Assembly (NCBI GenBank): GCA_030549495.1
Contig: JAUIRK010000945.1
Coordinates: 301,001 to 365,000 of the forward strand
Length of the DNA stretch: 64,000 nucleotides
Direction: 5' to 3'
Source: Nectonema munidae
Lineage: Eukaryota > Nematomorpha > Nectonematoida > Nectonematidae
Of this stretch, positions 1 to 11,729 are shown in pieces. Made by a program: the position numbers and the translations under genes. The notes beneath the pieces are model-generated. The model had not been told where the DNA came from, ran no database searches, and saw only the letters and a program-made list of their open reading frames with translations. Within the stretch, counting starts at the first letter, position 1, and each line of letters opens with the position of its first letter.

Positions 1-2080
1 CTCTTTGATCTTTCTGTCTTCGCGCTGTCAAATTTGGGCTTTGATAGTGAGCCGTGATACTCTCTCCCCCTTTCCCCTCTCTCCTCTGTTATATTTTCTC
101 TTTCCTTCTTACAACAATGCAGTGCCACATTGAATTTCCACTTTTCAAATTTTTTTCTTCTCTTTTTCTTTTCTTTCAACATTCAAAACAACGATCGCTA
201 ACAAAAAGAGAAGGGAAATATAAACTATGAAAGACGGTTTTGCAAGCATAGCGAAAGCTTTAGTTCTCTTAATAACTTGATTTCAAAACCTTAGTTAGTT
301 TTGTTCGAGTATCGATTTGGCTACTTTATTTTTACATATAAATACTTACCAAAATATTTTTTACATTTACTGCAGTAATTTTTCTCGTTCTCAAAGATAA
401 AGCATCCTTCACAGTTTTTAAATGCAAACTAGTTGAATAAAGTTAAATTCTTTTCTGTGTGTCCGCTGATTACTACCAAATTTTATATATCTCTATGAAA
501 TTTTTGTTTCTTAACTTTTGATAAATGTTTTTATGATAAATATTTTAATTTTTTGATTTTGTTTATTGTTTTGTAATATTTTATAATTTTGAATTCAGCT
601 TTAAATAATGTTCAAAAACTGATGTGAGAAATATTTTGTTATATTGTTGTAAATTTTACGTTTGGCTAAATTAAGGATTTTTCTAAACTAGAGGTTTTAA
701 TTTCTAGATCACAATTCAAATTTGAGATAAATTAAGTTTTATTGTTCCAATAAAAATACAAAAAGATAAAAACTTGAAATTCAGAAGCTGATATAGGTTG
801 CTTGAAAATGACTTTATATTTTTTACCTAGTTACAATTCTGTTAATTAAAAAAAAGGTATAGCTTTTATTGAAGAGTGTAATTGCTTACTATGAAAATAT
901 GTGAAACAGTTGTAATATCAACCTAAATTTCAAACTGTTGAACAGAAGTGAGTCAAATATTCCAATTCAAATAAATTAACGCTTATAATGTTATAAAATT
1001 AATACTATATATTAACCGTATAAAATTTTCTTCCATTAAATATTTATTGTTTTTAACCAGTTACTTTGCTATTTATTTTTTATTATACTAATAACAAAAT
1101 AACACTGATGTAATATCTATTTACTTTTTACAAATAAGCTTCATTAAATCTTTTCGCACATTTTAAATCTTTGAGTTACGTTTTAAACTCTTTTAACTCA
1201 GCCAAAATATTGTTAACTTTATTATTTTAATTAGTGTAAAATATTTAAAGTAAGAGAAACCTTAAATTAAAAATTTTTAATAGTTTTTTTTATTTTTGAG
1301 GCTAAACATAATACATATATAAAAAGTTTTCCTAATGTGTTTATTATTTATATATAATAGAAAGTTTAGTTCACGGCTATTTTTGTTTTTAACCATGGTT
1401 TTGGACAATTTAATATTTAGATGTTTTAACTACAAACTCTATGAAATAAAAAAAAGATACTCAAAATAAAATTCTAAAATACAGTATTTGTAATAAAATA
1501 CAGTATTGATATAAAAAATTGCGATTGTGTAAGTATATCATATAAAAATTTTTTTTACTAAAACTAATAAACTATCACAAAAAATGAGGAGTAATCGTTA
1601 CCCTAGCTATGTGGTTAATATACTAACCTGCTAACATATGTGGTTAATAATATTAAATGAGCACACACAAGTAAAAAAATTACATTAAAGTATGAATTAA
1701 AACTTTATTTGAACAAAAATAAATTAGATGCCATTTCATTAAAAACAAAGTTTAAAGTTTCTTGATGTTATTTGTATGAATCTTGTGTATAGAAGTTTCA
1801 GCGTTTGACAATGTTTCTTTAGATTTTTTGTGTAGATTTCCATACCACCCAAGAGGTACTACAACGTGGCACGCATTTTTTTGAGTGGTCTCGCAATGAG
1901 CCCTTATCCACTTTTTTCTTCCATTTAGCAGTGTCTTCTAAAAATAGTAAATAATATAAAAATTTTGAAATTAAGTTTTTTTTATTACCTTTTCTTTTTA
2001 AAAATTTTTTTTTCTAAAAAAAAAAAAAAAAAAATAAAAAAAAAAAAAAAAAAAAAAAATTTTTTTAGATTATTAAAAAA
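1..2080. other. AT-rich stretch without a clear gene
   Basis: I see no supported gene here. The stretch ends in A/T homopolymer runs at about 2008-2066. On the minus strand at about 1756-1935 a good 3' splice site (pyrimidine tract, TAG) precedes an open stretch of roughly 60 codons. It could be an alternative last exon of the MULE gene whose main stop lies at 2090, or chance; I cannot decide from sequence alone. Confidence 0.5.
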
Positions 2081-2089
2081 AGGTTAGAT

Positions 2090-5000
2090 TTAAAATTGAA
2101 AGTTGACTTCATAGATATCGTCACAACTTTCAACTGGAGTTTTCTTGCGAGAGCTTATGAGAGATGATATTCTTGAAAGAAAAAAATACAAGTTTCTCGT
2201 TCTGGCGTATTCGCTGTAAATATCTTCAATAATTATTTCTTTTTCTTCACGTTTAAGGTCATTACCTCCATTCCAGTTGTACTTTGAGTTGACCTGTTCA
2301 ATTTCAGCCATGTCTTTAAATAATTTTTCTTCGTTTTTGATAAAAAAAAACTCCATTAGCTCCCAAACACTGACTCTTTCCGATTGAAGACTTGCATGTA
2401 ATCTAAAAAAAATTATATCCTTTGTAGAGCATTATTATTAAAACATATTTTAAACTTACGAGTTATGAAAGCCTTCAACATGGTTATTTGTCCTGACTTT
2501 TTTTCCAAATACATTCCAAAGTAGAATTTTGTTATCAACTAACCAAGTATTTTCAAAATAAGCGAAAAATGGATCAATCGAGAAAGGGACCATCAACATC
2601 TTCATTTTACGATATGCTACTTTTATCTAAGTTTATTAAAAATTTAAAACAAAATAATTAAATTTTAAATCTCTCTTACTTCCATTTGAGATAAAAAAGC
2701 TATTGAAAGTAACATCTTGATGCATTTTCTAAAGTTCAAACTTCTGGAATATAATGAACTGAATCCAAGGGATACAAGCTTCCTATATACTGCCTGGCAA
2801 AAATGAAAATAGCATCCATGATAGTCGGCTTGGGGAAAAGACTAAAAAAATATTGTGATATTAAAAACATGATAAAAGTTAAAAAATTTTACATTTCTTG
2901 TAGCTGATATAATTGAAGTTTCAAAATCTCCAGTGACATTTCTAATTACATTTTCACCAACTACACTTTTCAAACAATCAAATACGTAACTTAAAATAAA
3001 GTTTTAAAATAAAATTTTAATTTTTTAGTTGAAAAGATTTTTGTGAAATACCTATAAGTTTCTTCTTTCTTATTGCATACAAGCGCATAAAGGACCGGTA
3101 CTTGAATATGATTGTGAAAGGTGTGTATTGTGATTATCTGATGAAAAAGATGTGGTGCCTTTTTAAAAGTACCATCAACAAAAATGGAGTCTATCTGTGA
3201 AATTTGGTTGATGTGATGTAAAGTTTTTCCATAAAAAACTAAGTTCCTTTTGTTTTCGTATTGAAAATCCATTTGCAAAAATCTTGAGCCGTTTGCTACA
3301 GTGTATTTTTCGGGAATGGAAAATTCAAGGTTTTTCGGACAGGAAATTCTTTTTCTGCTTTTTCTTATATACCTTAATATGCTTCTTTTTTTCATTGTAG
3401 ATCTTTGATCATTTTCGATGAGAAAAATATTGTCACTAAATAAATATAAACTATTAAGATACTTTTTAAAGATATGAAAAAAATACTTGTATATTCTGTT
3501 AGAGCTTTTAAACGTTTCAAGTGCTTCTTTCTTGATATTAGATTTGAAGGCTACACTTCCTGCATCTAATTCATCATGATTATGAGGCACTCTTTTCAGG
3601 ATTGCTTCATCTTCTTTGTTTAGAAATAATTTTCCTGTTAATTAAAAAAATACTTTAGTTAAAAATACATATATATATATAAATTGTTGATTCTTGATTA
3701 GATTTAATAAATCTTTTAAATGAAACATTGGCAATCTGCAACCCAAAACTGCAAAAAAACATCTGCTTTTTGTTTATTAAAACAAAAGCTAAGATTTTTT
3801 GCAGAGAGAGAATGCAACAAAAACGAATGCTTTAATTCTTTTGAACTAGTTTATTTTCTAATATTTTTAATCTAATTAAGTTTTAAATGTTTGTAAATAT
3901 TTTTCAGTACCCAATATGCCCAAGAAAAGAATGTTAATAAATAATTCTGGCGTGTTTGAGAACACGTCGACGAATATATTATTTCTTTGTACTACAAAAT
4001 AAAATGCAGTGTCTTTCATTTGTTTGGACAATCTTTCTGTTTATAAAAATATAATTTGAAAAACCATTACAATACTAAACATTCTCAGTAGGAAAGTCTA
4101 GTTGATCGACCAAAATATGAGAAAGCAATAAAATTGAAAAAATTTTCATCAAAGAGAGAACCAAATATATAATATTTTACAAGTTTGTACCACAGAAATT
4201 ACCATGTGGTATTATTTGTGATACTATTGGTAACAAGTGTTAATTATCAAAGTTACTTAGCAATTATATAATGCAGTCCCAGTTAAAAAAACTTCTCAAA
4301 GCCTATTTTATATACACTCATTACAGTTTTTCCTGCAATACTGTCACTTGTTTTACTACAAGCTATAAATTACAGCCAAAAACTATTTATATTTGATTTC
4401 CATTATAATTTTCTCGATATGATGCTTATACTGTCTAACATTCTTAAACAATCAGTGAATTTGCAATAAAAAGATTTTACTGCTAAACAATGAAAATTCA
4501 AGAAATAACAATGCTACGTGTAAATTGATTTTATAGAAAAAAAATAGAATTTCGATATTATTAAAATTAAAAAAATTCATATTTATTACAAATTAAGTAA
4601 TTTAGATTAAATCAATTTTATAGATCAAAAATAAAATTTCAATATTATTAAAATTAAAAAAAATTTATATCTATTACAAATTAAGTAATTTATGTTAAAA
4701 ATCGATAGTTTTATTCAAAAAATTGCAAATATAAAATATTGATTTATACAAGAACCTAAATTTTGACTATTTTGTTTAGATGTATTAATTAAGCATTTAT
4801 TAACGGGTGAAGAAAAAAAGTTAGTTTTGAAAAAACCGCTTATGTATCTTAAAGTATTAATGTTTCAAATAAGTTTATTGAATGTTTACGCAAATACGTT
4901 AAAGAACAGATCTAGAACCAATAACAAGTATAAAAAATAATAGTTATAAAAATGCTCAAACATTTATAAAGCTGTGTAACTATTGAATGGATTAATAAAA

Positions 5001-5494
5001 AAGCAGCAAAATTTTCAACCATAATTGTAAAAGATGCACACGGTCTGCTGCGACAACTAAAGATTTACAAACCTAATTACAAAATTTGTGCAAAGATTTA
5101 GTTGATTGTTGAAAACTATAAAACTAAGGGGTTGTTCACAAATTTTAGCCCTCCTTCCTCCTTTTTGTCAACTTTTAAATATATTATGACATTCCAAAAT
5201 TGACCCTTGTCAACTCAAAGGTACCCCCTCCCTCCCAGTAATAGTTGACGTCAATTGTGAATGACCCCTACTATCAAATTAAACACATATAATATAACCA
5301 ATAAGTTCCGTAAAATTGTGAAAAAATATGTTGAAAATTTTTAAATTTTGATTAAAAATTATAGTTTTAACAGTCAACAAAAATAACAAAAGAAAAACAA
5401 AAATACCTTTGCATGAAGAAGCTTTAGTACAATAATAGACTTTGCTTGATAGAGTTTCTCTTTTCAGGAAATACTTGTACCCGCCAATGATCAT
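2090..5494 (-). CDS. MULE (Mutator-like) transposase with FLYWCH zinc finger, six exons, reads open throughout
   Basis: Exons read on the minus strand are 5494-5407, 3634-3052, 2989-2893, 2841-2680, 2626-2460 and 2402-2090. All five introns are GT-AG and every junction keeps frame, giving 1410 nt and 469 aa. Residues 1-49 form a FLYWCH finger (C22, C28, H47, H49; split across intron 1 at SSCK/GKLFLN). The MULE transposase core follows: VDGTFK with D183, VTGDFE with D245, GCYFHF (C266, H269) between the second Asp and the Glu, and RTNNHVEGFHN with E361 as the likely third acid. In this family the DDE core cuts and joins DNA and the FLYWCH finger is thought to bind it. A 3' splice site at 5505-5507 just upstream of the ATG suggests a further 5' exon, perhaps non-coding. 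Intron 1 is about 1.77 kb and carries a MITE. No stop or frameshift is seen, unlike every other transposon in the window, so it is either recently active or domesticated. I did not find its terminal inverted repeats. Confidence 0.85.
5127..5269. mobile_element. 143-bp MITE inside the MULE intron
   Basis: The ends are inverted: AGGGGTTGTTCACAAATT on the left, and AATTGTGAATGACCCCT on the right, whose complement is AGGGGTCATTCACAATT. ACTA flanks both ends (5123-5126 and 5270-5273), consistent with a 4-bp target duplication. The interior is non-coding and pyrimidine-rich. It is a plain non-autonomous DNA transposon of uncertain superfamily. Confidence 0.75.
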
Positions 5495-5599
5495 GAGAAG
5501 TTGTCTAAAAAAGTGTATAAAAAATTTAAATTAAAATTTTACCAAATTGTATAAAGTTTGATGAAGTTGTGTAAAATATTGTGGTATAAGGATCAAATA

Positions 5600-6300
5600 A
5601 TGTATTGTGATATCAAAGTGAGTGGCAATGGCAATAATGAATTTTTGTTAATGAATAATGAAAGTGGCAATCGCAATAATGAATGCAAATGCAATATAGA
5701 AATGGCTATATGTGCTTTGATTGATGATCAAAATAGAGAGAGAGAGAGAGAGAAATTGAAGATTAATTGAGTTTGGTGCGTCAACTGACATGATTTACGA
5801 CTAGCAATAAAAGGCCTCTAGCAATAAAAGGCCTAGAACCAATAGAATCGCATAAAGATCAGTCAAACAAACTTAAATGTATTGTTGTATACGCCATGTG
5901 AAACATGCGGCCCCCACACATTACAGTAATTATTATTTATCTTTTTTTTTTTTAAGTGGGGTTTTGGTTTTTCCGAAAAAAACTGTGGGGGTTGTTTTTT
6001 TTTCTCTTCTCTTATTTTAAAACGCCCCCCACAAAAAAAACTTCCACACAAAACAAAAAAAGTAAAAAAAAAAAAGGGGGTGTCAACCCGCGAGAAAAAA
6101 ATATTTAAAATATTTTAAAAAATAATAATATATATTTATTTTAAATTATTTTTTTTTTTTTTTTTTTTTTTTTTATTTTATATAAAAATATTGTGTGTTT
6201 TTTTTTCTTTTTTAAATTTTTTTTTTATAAAAAAAAAAAAAAATTTTTTTTTTTTTTTTTTATTTTTATTTAATTTTTTTTTTTAAAAACTTTGTACTTG
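5600..6300. repeat. Low-complexity block: short tandem repeats and A/T homopolymers
   Basis: It contains a short tandem motif around GGCAATAATGAAT (5621-5690), a (GA)n run at 5735-5750, a 17-bp unit (GCAATAAAAGGCCTCTA) repeated at 5803-5835, and long T/A homopolymers from about 5940 to 6290. Small open frames here are by-products of the repeats. Sequencing or assembly error is likely in the homopolymer part. Confidence 0.7.
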
Positions 6301-6389
6301 CATTTTTGAATAAAATCAAACCATTACATGTTTCTAAGTTAAAAGCAAAATATTCTCTGCAATAATTTTTATTGAACAACTTTAAATAT

Positions 6390-7480
6390 AAGTGTAGGAG
6401 TGCGGCCCTCATGAGAACGCAAACTCACTCCTTTGGCCCTCATGGGACTCCGAGTTTGACATTATAACAAGTAGATAAACCCTATGTTAAGGGTAAGGCA
6501 TGTAGTATTTGCTCAAAGAAAAATGTCTATACAAACTGGGCATTACTATTATTGTGGTCGATAGCAAGGACGGGGCATAATCAATATATAAAATTATTAT
6601 TATTATAGCTTACAAATGTTACAAATATGTCCTAAACATAACTGAACAAACTTTAGAGACATTTAAAACGATAGTAACTTTAAGTCAAAATCTTTATTCA
6701 TACTCTTTTTATAATATTTATCATTCTTACTCAACATTATTTCAAAAAAGATGAACAGAATTCTTTTTAATTGTTTATTAGTGCGCTTTTTAACTTTGTT
6801 TTTGCCACTATTTCTTGAATACGCGGTTCCATACCAGAAAAAGGGCAGCGTAATTTATTTTCTATGTCGAGTCTATTTCTCGATTTTGTTTTATTTGAAG
6901 ATAAAGCCGAAAAAGCAGCTTCACAAAGAAGATCCAGTTCTTTAAAATCTTTTTTTTTTTTTAAATCATGATTCAAAACATTTTGATTTAGAGCTGAGTC
7001 GCTTGCTGAATTCGACACTTCCAGAGATCTATTCTAGCTATAAAGCTTCGAATGGCATCATGATGTGTTAAAATATTGATGTTTCATCCTTTCAGTTTAA
7101 GAGTGAGAGCATTTAAGGCTTCAAAAACCTAGGAAAATTCGCCATAAACAATTTTGCCGTTAAACAAGTGTTTGTGATAAAAACATTTTGATTTCTGAAT
7201 AGCACCATTTTGTCTCTTCAAAAAAAGTTTTCCATGGCTGTTTTTAGTAATAAATATTAAAAAGTATAATCGAAGTCATTTCCTTTTCGTGAAAATAATC
7301 ATTAAAAAAACATTGCAAACTGTTTCATCATCAGTTATTTTTCTTTCCAATATTTAAAGACACACGCCTATTTTCAATTGTTCAATCTTTTTACGAATGA
7401 TTGAATCCGTCGAAAGAATTCTGGGAATAGCTGAGGAAGGAGGAATGAAATCATTGAAATCAAGGATCCAGGATTAGCAA
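6390..7480 (-). pseudogene. hAT transposon relic, ZBED5/SCAND3-type transposase C-terminus
   Basis: The open frame at 6767-7018 (minus) contains LCEAAFSALSSNKTKSRNRL and then EPRIQEIV, the typical hAT C-terminal dimerisation region of the ZBED5/SCAND3/FAM200 group. Further upstream on the same strand (about 7019-7330), fragments in shifted frames resemble the preceding block (ALNALTLKLKG, then HHDAIRSFIARIDLWKCRI). Several frameshifts and stops break it. Downstream of the C-terminus, at about 6400-6470, the motifs GCGGCCCTCATGAG and GGCCCTCATGGGACTCCGAG followed by TTTGACA resemble hAT (Charlie-like) terminal sequence. The N-terminal half is not visible. Confidence 0.75.
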
Positions 7481-7539
7481 AGAAGATGTTTGTCATGCGC
7501 GTTTATTTCTCCTCAAGAATTCATCCACTACCATTCCCC

Positions 7540-8450
7540 CGACAAGAATAACTTGATGAAGCTGAACACTGATTTTAAAGAGGTCAAAGAAAAAATTGAT
7601 AAAGTATCGATTATTATTATTGTTGTTCATGATTCAAATAACGCCTTAGCTTAGAATAGTAGTCATCATGAAGAAAAAGATATTCAAGCAATTTATTCTG
7701 ATGTGGTTAGAAGTTCAAATGTAATTTATATATAAGTAATACTGCAAAAGATGAAAACGTCAAAGATAAGGCTGACGAAGTTTTCAAAGAAATTCCGATT
7801 GGAAAAGTTCGGAAAAATGAGAAAGGTATTAAAGTGCTTTTTCCTGACGCCAACAGCCTGAAAATTTATCAAAGTCGAATAATGAGAATTTTTTGGAGAC
7901 AGAAAAAAGTTTTTGCGAAATTAAAATTTTCGATTTCAAAAGACATTGCGAATGAAAATATAGTGAGCTTGATCATGGCTGAAAATCCGAAAATCAAGGA
8001 CTTGGTGGATTCAGGAAGTAATTTCACATTTTTATTTGAATTTAAATCGAAGACTGAGAAATATGAAAATGTTGTGTTTTCAATCGATAAGCACATTTAC
8101 AATTGGCTTGAGGCTAATGATTTTTGTTTTTATCTTTTATTTCAAAAATGTAAATTTAGTAATTATTTTATTTATGGCATAAACAGTGCACTAATTGTGG
8201 GAGCCCTTCACATACTAAAAAAGATTGTAAGTCGGATAATAGGTGCTGTGTCCATTGCCGCTCAAGTGGTCATCCAGGAACTCATTGTGCTCAAGAAAAG
8301 AGCTCAAATGATTTGAAGTGTATTAATTCTTTAAAATCGAATTCACCTAATTTTAATCACTCATCAATGAACAGAAATTGTCCTATTATTATTATTATCA
8401 TCAAAAAACATCTCGAATATATAACTAGTTTGATAGATTTAAATATTGAC
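7540..8450 (+). pseudogene. LINE ORF1 fragment with two CCHC zinc knuckles (Jockey/I-like)
   Basis: The frame at 7834-8316 holds ENPKIKDLVDSGSNFTFLFE and then NVVFSIDKHIYNWLE, resembling the RNA-binding part of non-LTR ORF1 proteins. One frameshift later (about 8177-8320) the text continues as CTNCGSPSHTKKDC and CCVHCRSSGHPGTHC, two CCHC knuckles. Upstream sequence (about 7560-7830) continues the similarity in a shifted frame. The piece is broken by at least two frameshifts and no reverse transcriptase follows, so it is a dead fragment. The assignment to a LINE rather than another gag-like source rests on the sequence before the knuckles. Confidence 0.7.
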
Positions 8451-8459
8451 TGATGGTGT

Positions 8460-9066
8460 TTTATGATAACTCAATAGATGTTTTTAATGACATTTAATTA
8501 GCTTCCAATTTAATTAGCTTCCAATTTTTGTTTCGAAAATGAAATTTTAGATTTACATAATTTCAATATTGTAAGCCAAAATGTTCAATCCTTGAATGCA
8601 AAGTTTTCTTGTCTGGAATGTTTTGTATATAGTTTCAAAAATTTAACTTTTTAAAATCCCTCCTAGAAATAAAGAGAATGTGAAGTGAGGTATCGAAAGG
8701 CAGAAATCAAATTTTCCTATGCGATTCCGAATATATCCGAATATTTTCCGAAGATTCCGAAGATATTTAAAGGAAACACATTTCTCGCGATTCACGATTG
8801 TAAATCAACCAAATTTCCACTTCTTTATTGAAAAACTAAGATAAAGTCTTAAATCAAACTAAAATCACTGACTTTCCAAATTTCAAATGTTTACAGATGA
8901 TCTACTATGAAAGATGGAAACTTCATTGCATAAAAATTTGATCAAGAAGAAGAAATAGGGTAAATATCCAAAAAAATTAAAATAAAATAATTCAATTATT
9001 TTTAATTATCAATAATGTTTTAGTGCTACTCAACTTAGTTCGTTGTAGAGAAAAATTCTTTTTTAA
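8460..9066. other. Non-coding stretch, nothing recognised
   Basis: AT-rich DNA. A small cluster of repeated TTCCGAA words lies at about 8724-8765. No gene or element is supported. Confidence 0.5.
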
Positions 9067-9070
9067 TTAA

Positions 9071-9192
9071 CCCATTTAGTTTCAATTGTTCCCAAAGTAA
9101 ACGTATATAGATGACTTCAATCATCTATATTTAATTCTATTCAAAGCAAGACTTTCTCTGCGCTTCCTTTGGGAACTTTGGCACTAAATGGG
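9071..9192. mobile_element. 122-bp piggyBac-type MITE
   Basis: The terminal inverted repeats begin CCCATTTAGT and end ACTAAATGGG, flanked on both sides by TTAA (9067-9070 and 9193-9196), the hallmark target site of piggyBac elements. The repeats extend imperfectly inward around GTTCCCAAAG. The centre holds a further small palindrome (TAGATGA, then TCATCTA). It has no coding capacity. Confidence 0.8.
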
Positions 9193-9199
9193 TTAAGTT

Positions 9200-11720
9200 A
9201 GATGCAAATACTTTCTCTGTTAATGAACTTTTCCTCTTCATTATTTACTTCTACAAACTCTTCAAGTTCATCCTTTAGGAAACTTTCTTTTCAGAAAGAA
9301 AAGCAGCCGATAAAATTTTTGAAAGATAAAATATCTGTAAGACTGAGGATAATGTAAATAAATAATAAAGTTTTCAAAATAATTCTGATAAAATATCTCA
9401 TTTACAATAATATTAAGTAAAAATAAAATCTTTTATAAAAAAGACTTAAAAAATGTTCACATTTAATTTAAAATTTTTTAACACCATCTACTTTAATTTT
9501 ATATATTTTATTGAATTTTTTTTTATAAATTTTCATCAAAATTTTTGTCCAAAGAAAAAGATAATTTTTGATAGATTGTGAAGAAATAATTTAAAAATTT
9601 TATCATATTTTAAAATGGACGCTCTTAATTTCTTCTCTTTTCAAACTTGGAATTTCATTTTTCCAAAGTATTCATTTTTATTATATATTTAACAAAATTG
9701 CTCTTTCTTGTCTTCACCACAAATCGCATAAATCTTTCTTCTTTTACCGAAGATTTCCGTGTGCTGGACAATTTAGTGGTTTTATCCAGATTTTTGGAAT
9801 ATTCTTTTTATATTTTTGATTCGATTTAATTTTCTCCTCATTCTTTGTGAATGTCATTATAACAAATGTTAGAAGGTATCGTTATGGGATGGAATGTCAT
9901 GGAGTCTCACTTCCGCATTTAGCGTGAGATAACCATATCACAAAGGATGGGTTCTAACCTCTCAAACGATTCTTAACTTAACTTCCTCTTTGTTGGATGA
10001 TAAACAAATTATTTTATAAATTTGATGCCAGTAATCTTTGAAACCTTTTTAAGACGCAAGTTCATGAAAAGTAATCACCTACTCTATTGATTTAATTGAA
10101 TCTTACAGATTGATACATCCTGAAAGTGTCAAGATAGATTTCCTATGAAAAAATCCTTCTACATATTTTATCCCGAGAGGAAAAATGCTAAAAGTAACTT
10201 TCCATTTTTTGTGTTTTCATTTAATAAGTGTATGTACTGTATACTCAAGATTTAGCTAAATAAAAAATTTTAATTTTATACGTATAAAAAAATAAATTAT
10301 AAACGTGTTTTCTCCAAATCATTTTTTCGTTAATCCTTTGCCCACGTTTTTGAAAACTCATCTCCTGTATTTTTTAACCGAGATTTTATTAAATGTAACA
10401 CACTACTTTTATTTTATGGACTCAACTGTTCCATTGAAGCTGAAGGTAATGATTTTCTTGATTTCTCTTTCTAAAATTATTTCGTGGAGAAAAACGCTAA
10501 AATTTAATGGCATGTTTTAATTAACAATATAAATTTTAGGCTTATAAATTAAAATGTCCTAATTGGTTTTGTTCTGGGTGCTTCTTTCCAAAAATATTTG
10601 TCTGATCTTTGAAAATAAAGCGTTTGTTAGTCTTTTTCAATGACTTTAACATTACAGAAGACACAATAACGAGGGTCATCTCTCGGACTTTAAATGATCT
10701 CGGGGTCAGTGACCATCGACAACGGTCAAAATCTGTGATCACTTCACGCTATCCCTCGACGTCATAAACTCTCTTTGATGCCTTAAAAATGTGTAATTGT
10801 TATTTTATTGTAAACAAATTTTTTTGATTAAAATATGGAAAATTTGTTTACAATGTCACATTGTTCTTAGTCTTCGAGAAAAACAGTCAAAACTTCAAAG
10901 ATATAAATAGTTATCCAGATTTCAATGTTTATTGTTAAAAAAAGAAATATGCATTTTTCTTGTAAAAACAAATTTCCAAAGCGTTAGTATATATTTATAA
11001 ATCCAAATTCATAAGTTCTTAAACTTTAATAAATAATTTCATCTCCAAAGGGTTTTTTCAATATCTTTCAATGTAAAATTTGATCGATTGCACAAAGAGC
11101 GCCATAAAAAGGCAGGGCAGAGATGCAAGAATAATTGAGAACACGAAGTTTTAATCAAAAGGAATCTTCGACACAACTAACTTGCACAATACGTGTGGTA
11201 GAAGGATTATGGAATTGTTTGCGGGTGCGCCACTCATCTTCACTTCATTTCCTTCTCCTTTGAAGTGAAGTTAACAAGATGATTCCTACTGCTTGGTTTC
11301 TGTGACAAAAGGAACGCATCGCTTCGTGGCTGAGACCCTATGCTGAGCAAACACAATGCGCACTCCTAATCATGACGCTTTCTTTGCTTAATGCAACGTC
11401 TTTACTGAAATACTTACTCACTTCAATCAAATATATAAAGAAGAAAGAGCTAACCTGGTTTAGTGGAATATATCATGCCTTGCTCTATTATTATTATTAT
11501 TACTATCAATCAAGTCTAAAAGAACAATTAAACTTCTTCTACCTACCATACCCTATCATTTTGAAGGAATTGTCTTCTTTAAATCCAGTGGAATTTTATT
11601 TAATAAAAACTGGAAAATAGGTTGCACGGAGAATTTCTTTTGAATCTTCTACTTTGAGTATTTTTAAGGTTTGTTAGGGGGTTTCCTATGCTGGACAAAT
11701 TTTACGTCAAATATATTAAA
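9200..11720. other. Long stretch without a supported gene
   Basis: Several short open frames occur but none carries a motif I recognise. At 10542-10742 (minus) a 66-codon frame ending KKHPEQNQLGHFNL has a more transposon-like composition, but I cannot assign a family. At 11231-11290 there is an imperfect hairpin (ATCTTCACTTCA, then TGAAGTGAAG). A short TTA microsatellite lies at about 11486-11505. Confidence 0.45.
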
Positions 11721-11729
11721 AGCTTGTCC

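Noticed and set aside
5863-6051. 62-aa minus-strand frame
   Set aside because: It is built from homopolymer runs next to probable sequencing errors.
7869-8096. 75-aa minus-strand frame
   Set aside because: It is antisense to the LINE ORF1 fragment, which shows the expected order of blocks and zinc knuckles.
8177-8320. CCHC knuckles as evidence of an LTR-element gag
   Set aside because: The preceding text resembles ORF1 of non-LTR elements, and no protease, integrase or long terminal repeats were seen nearby.
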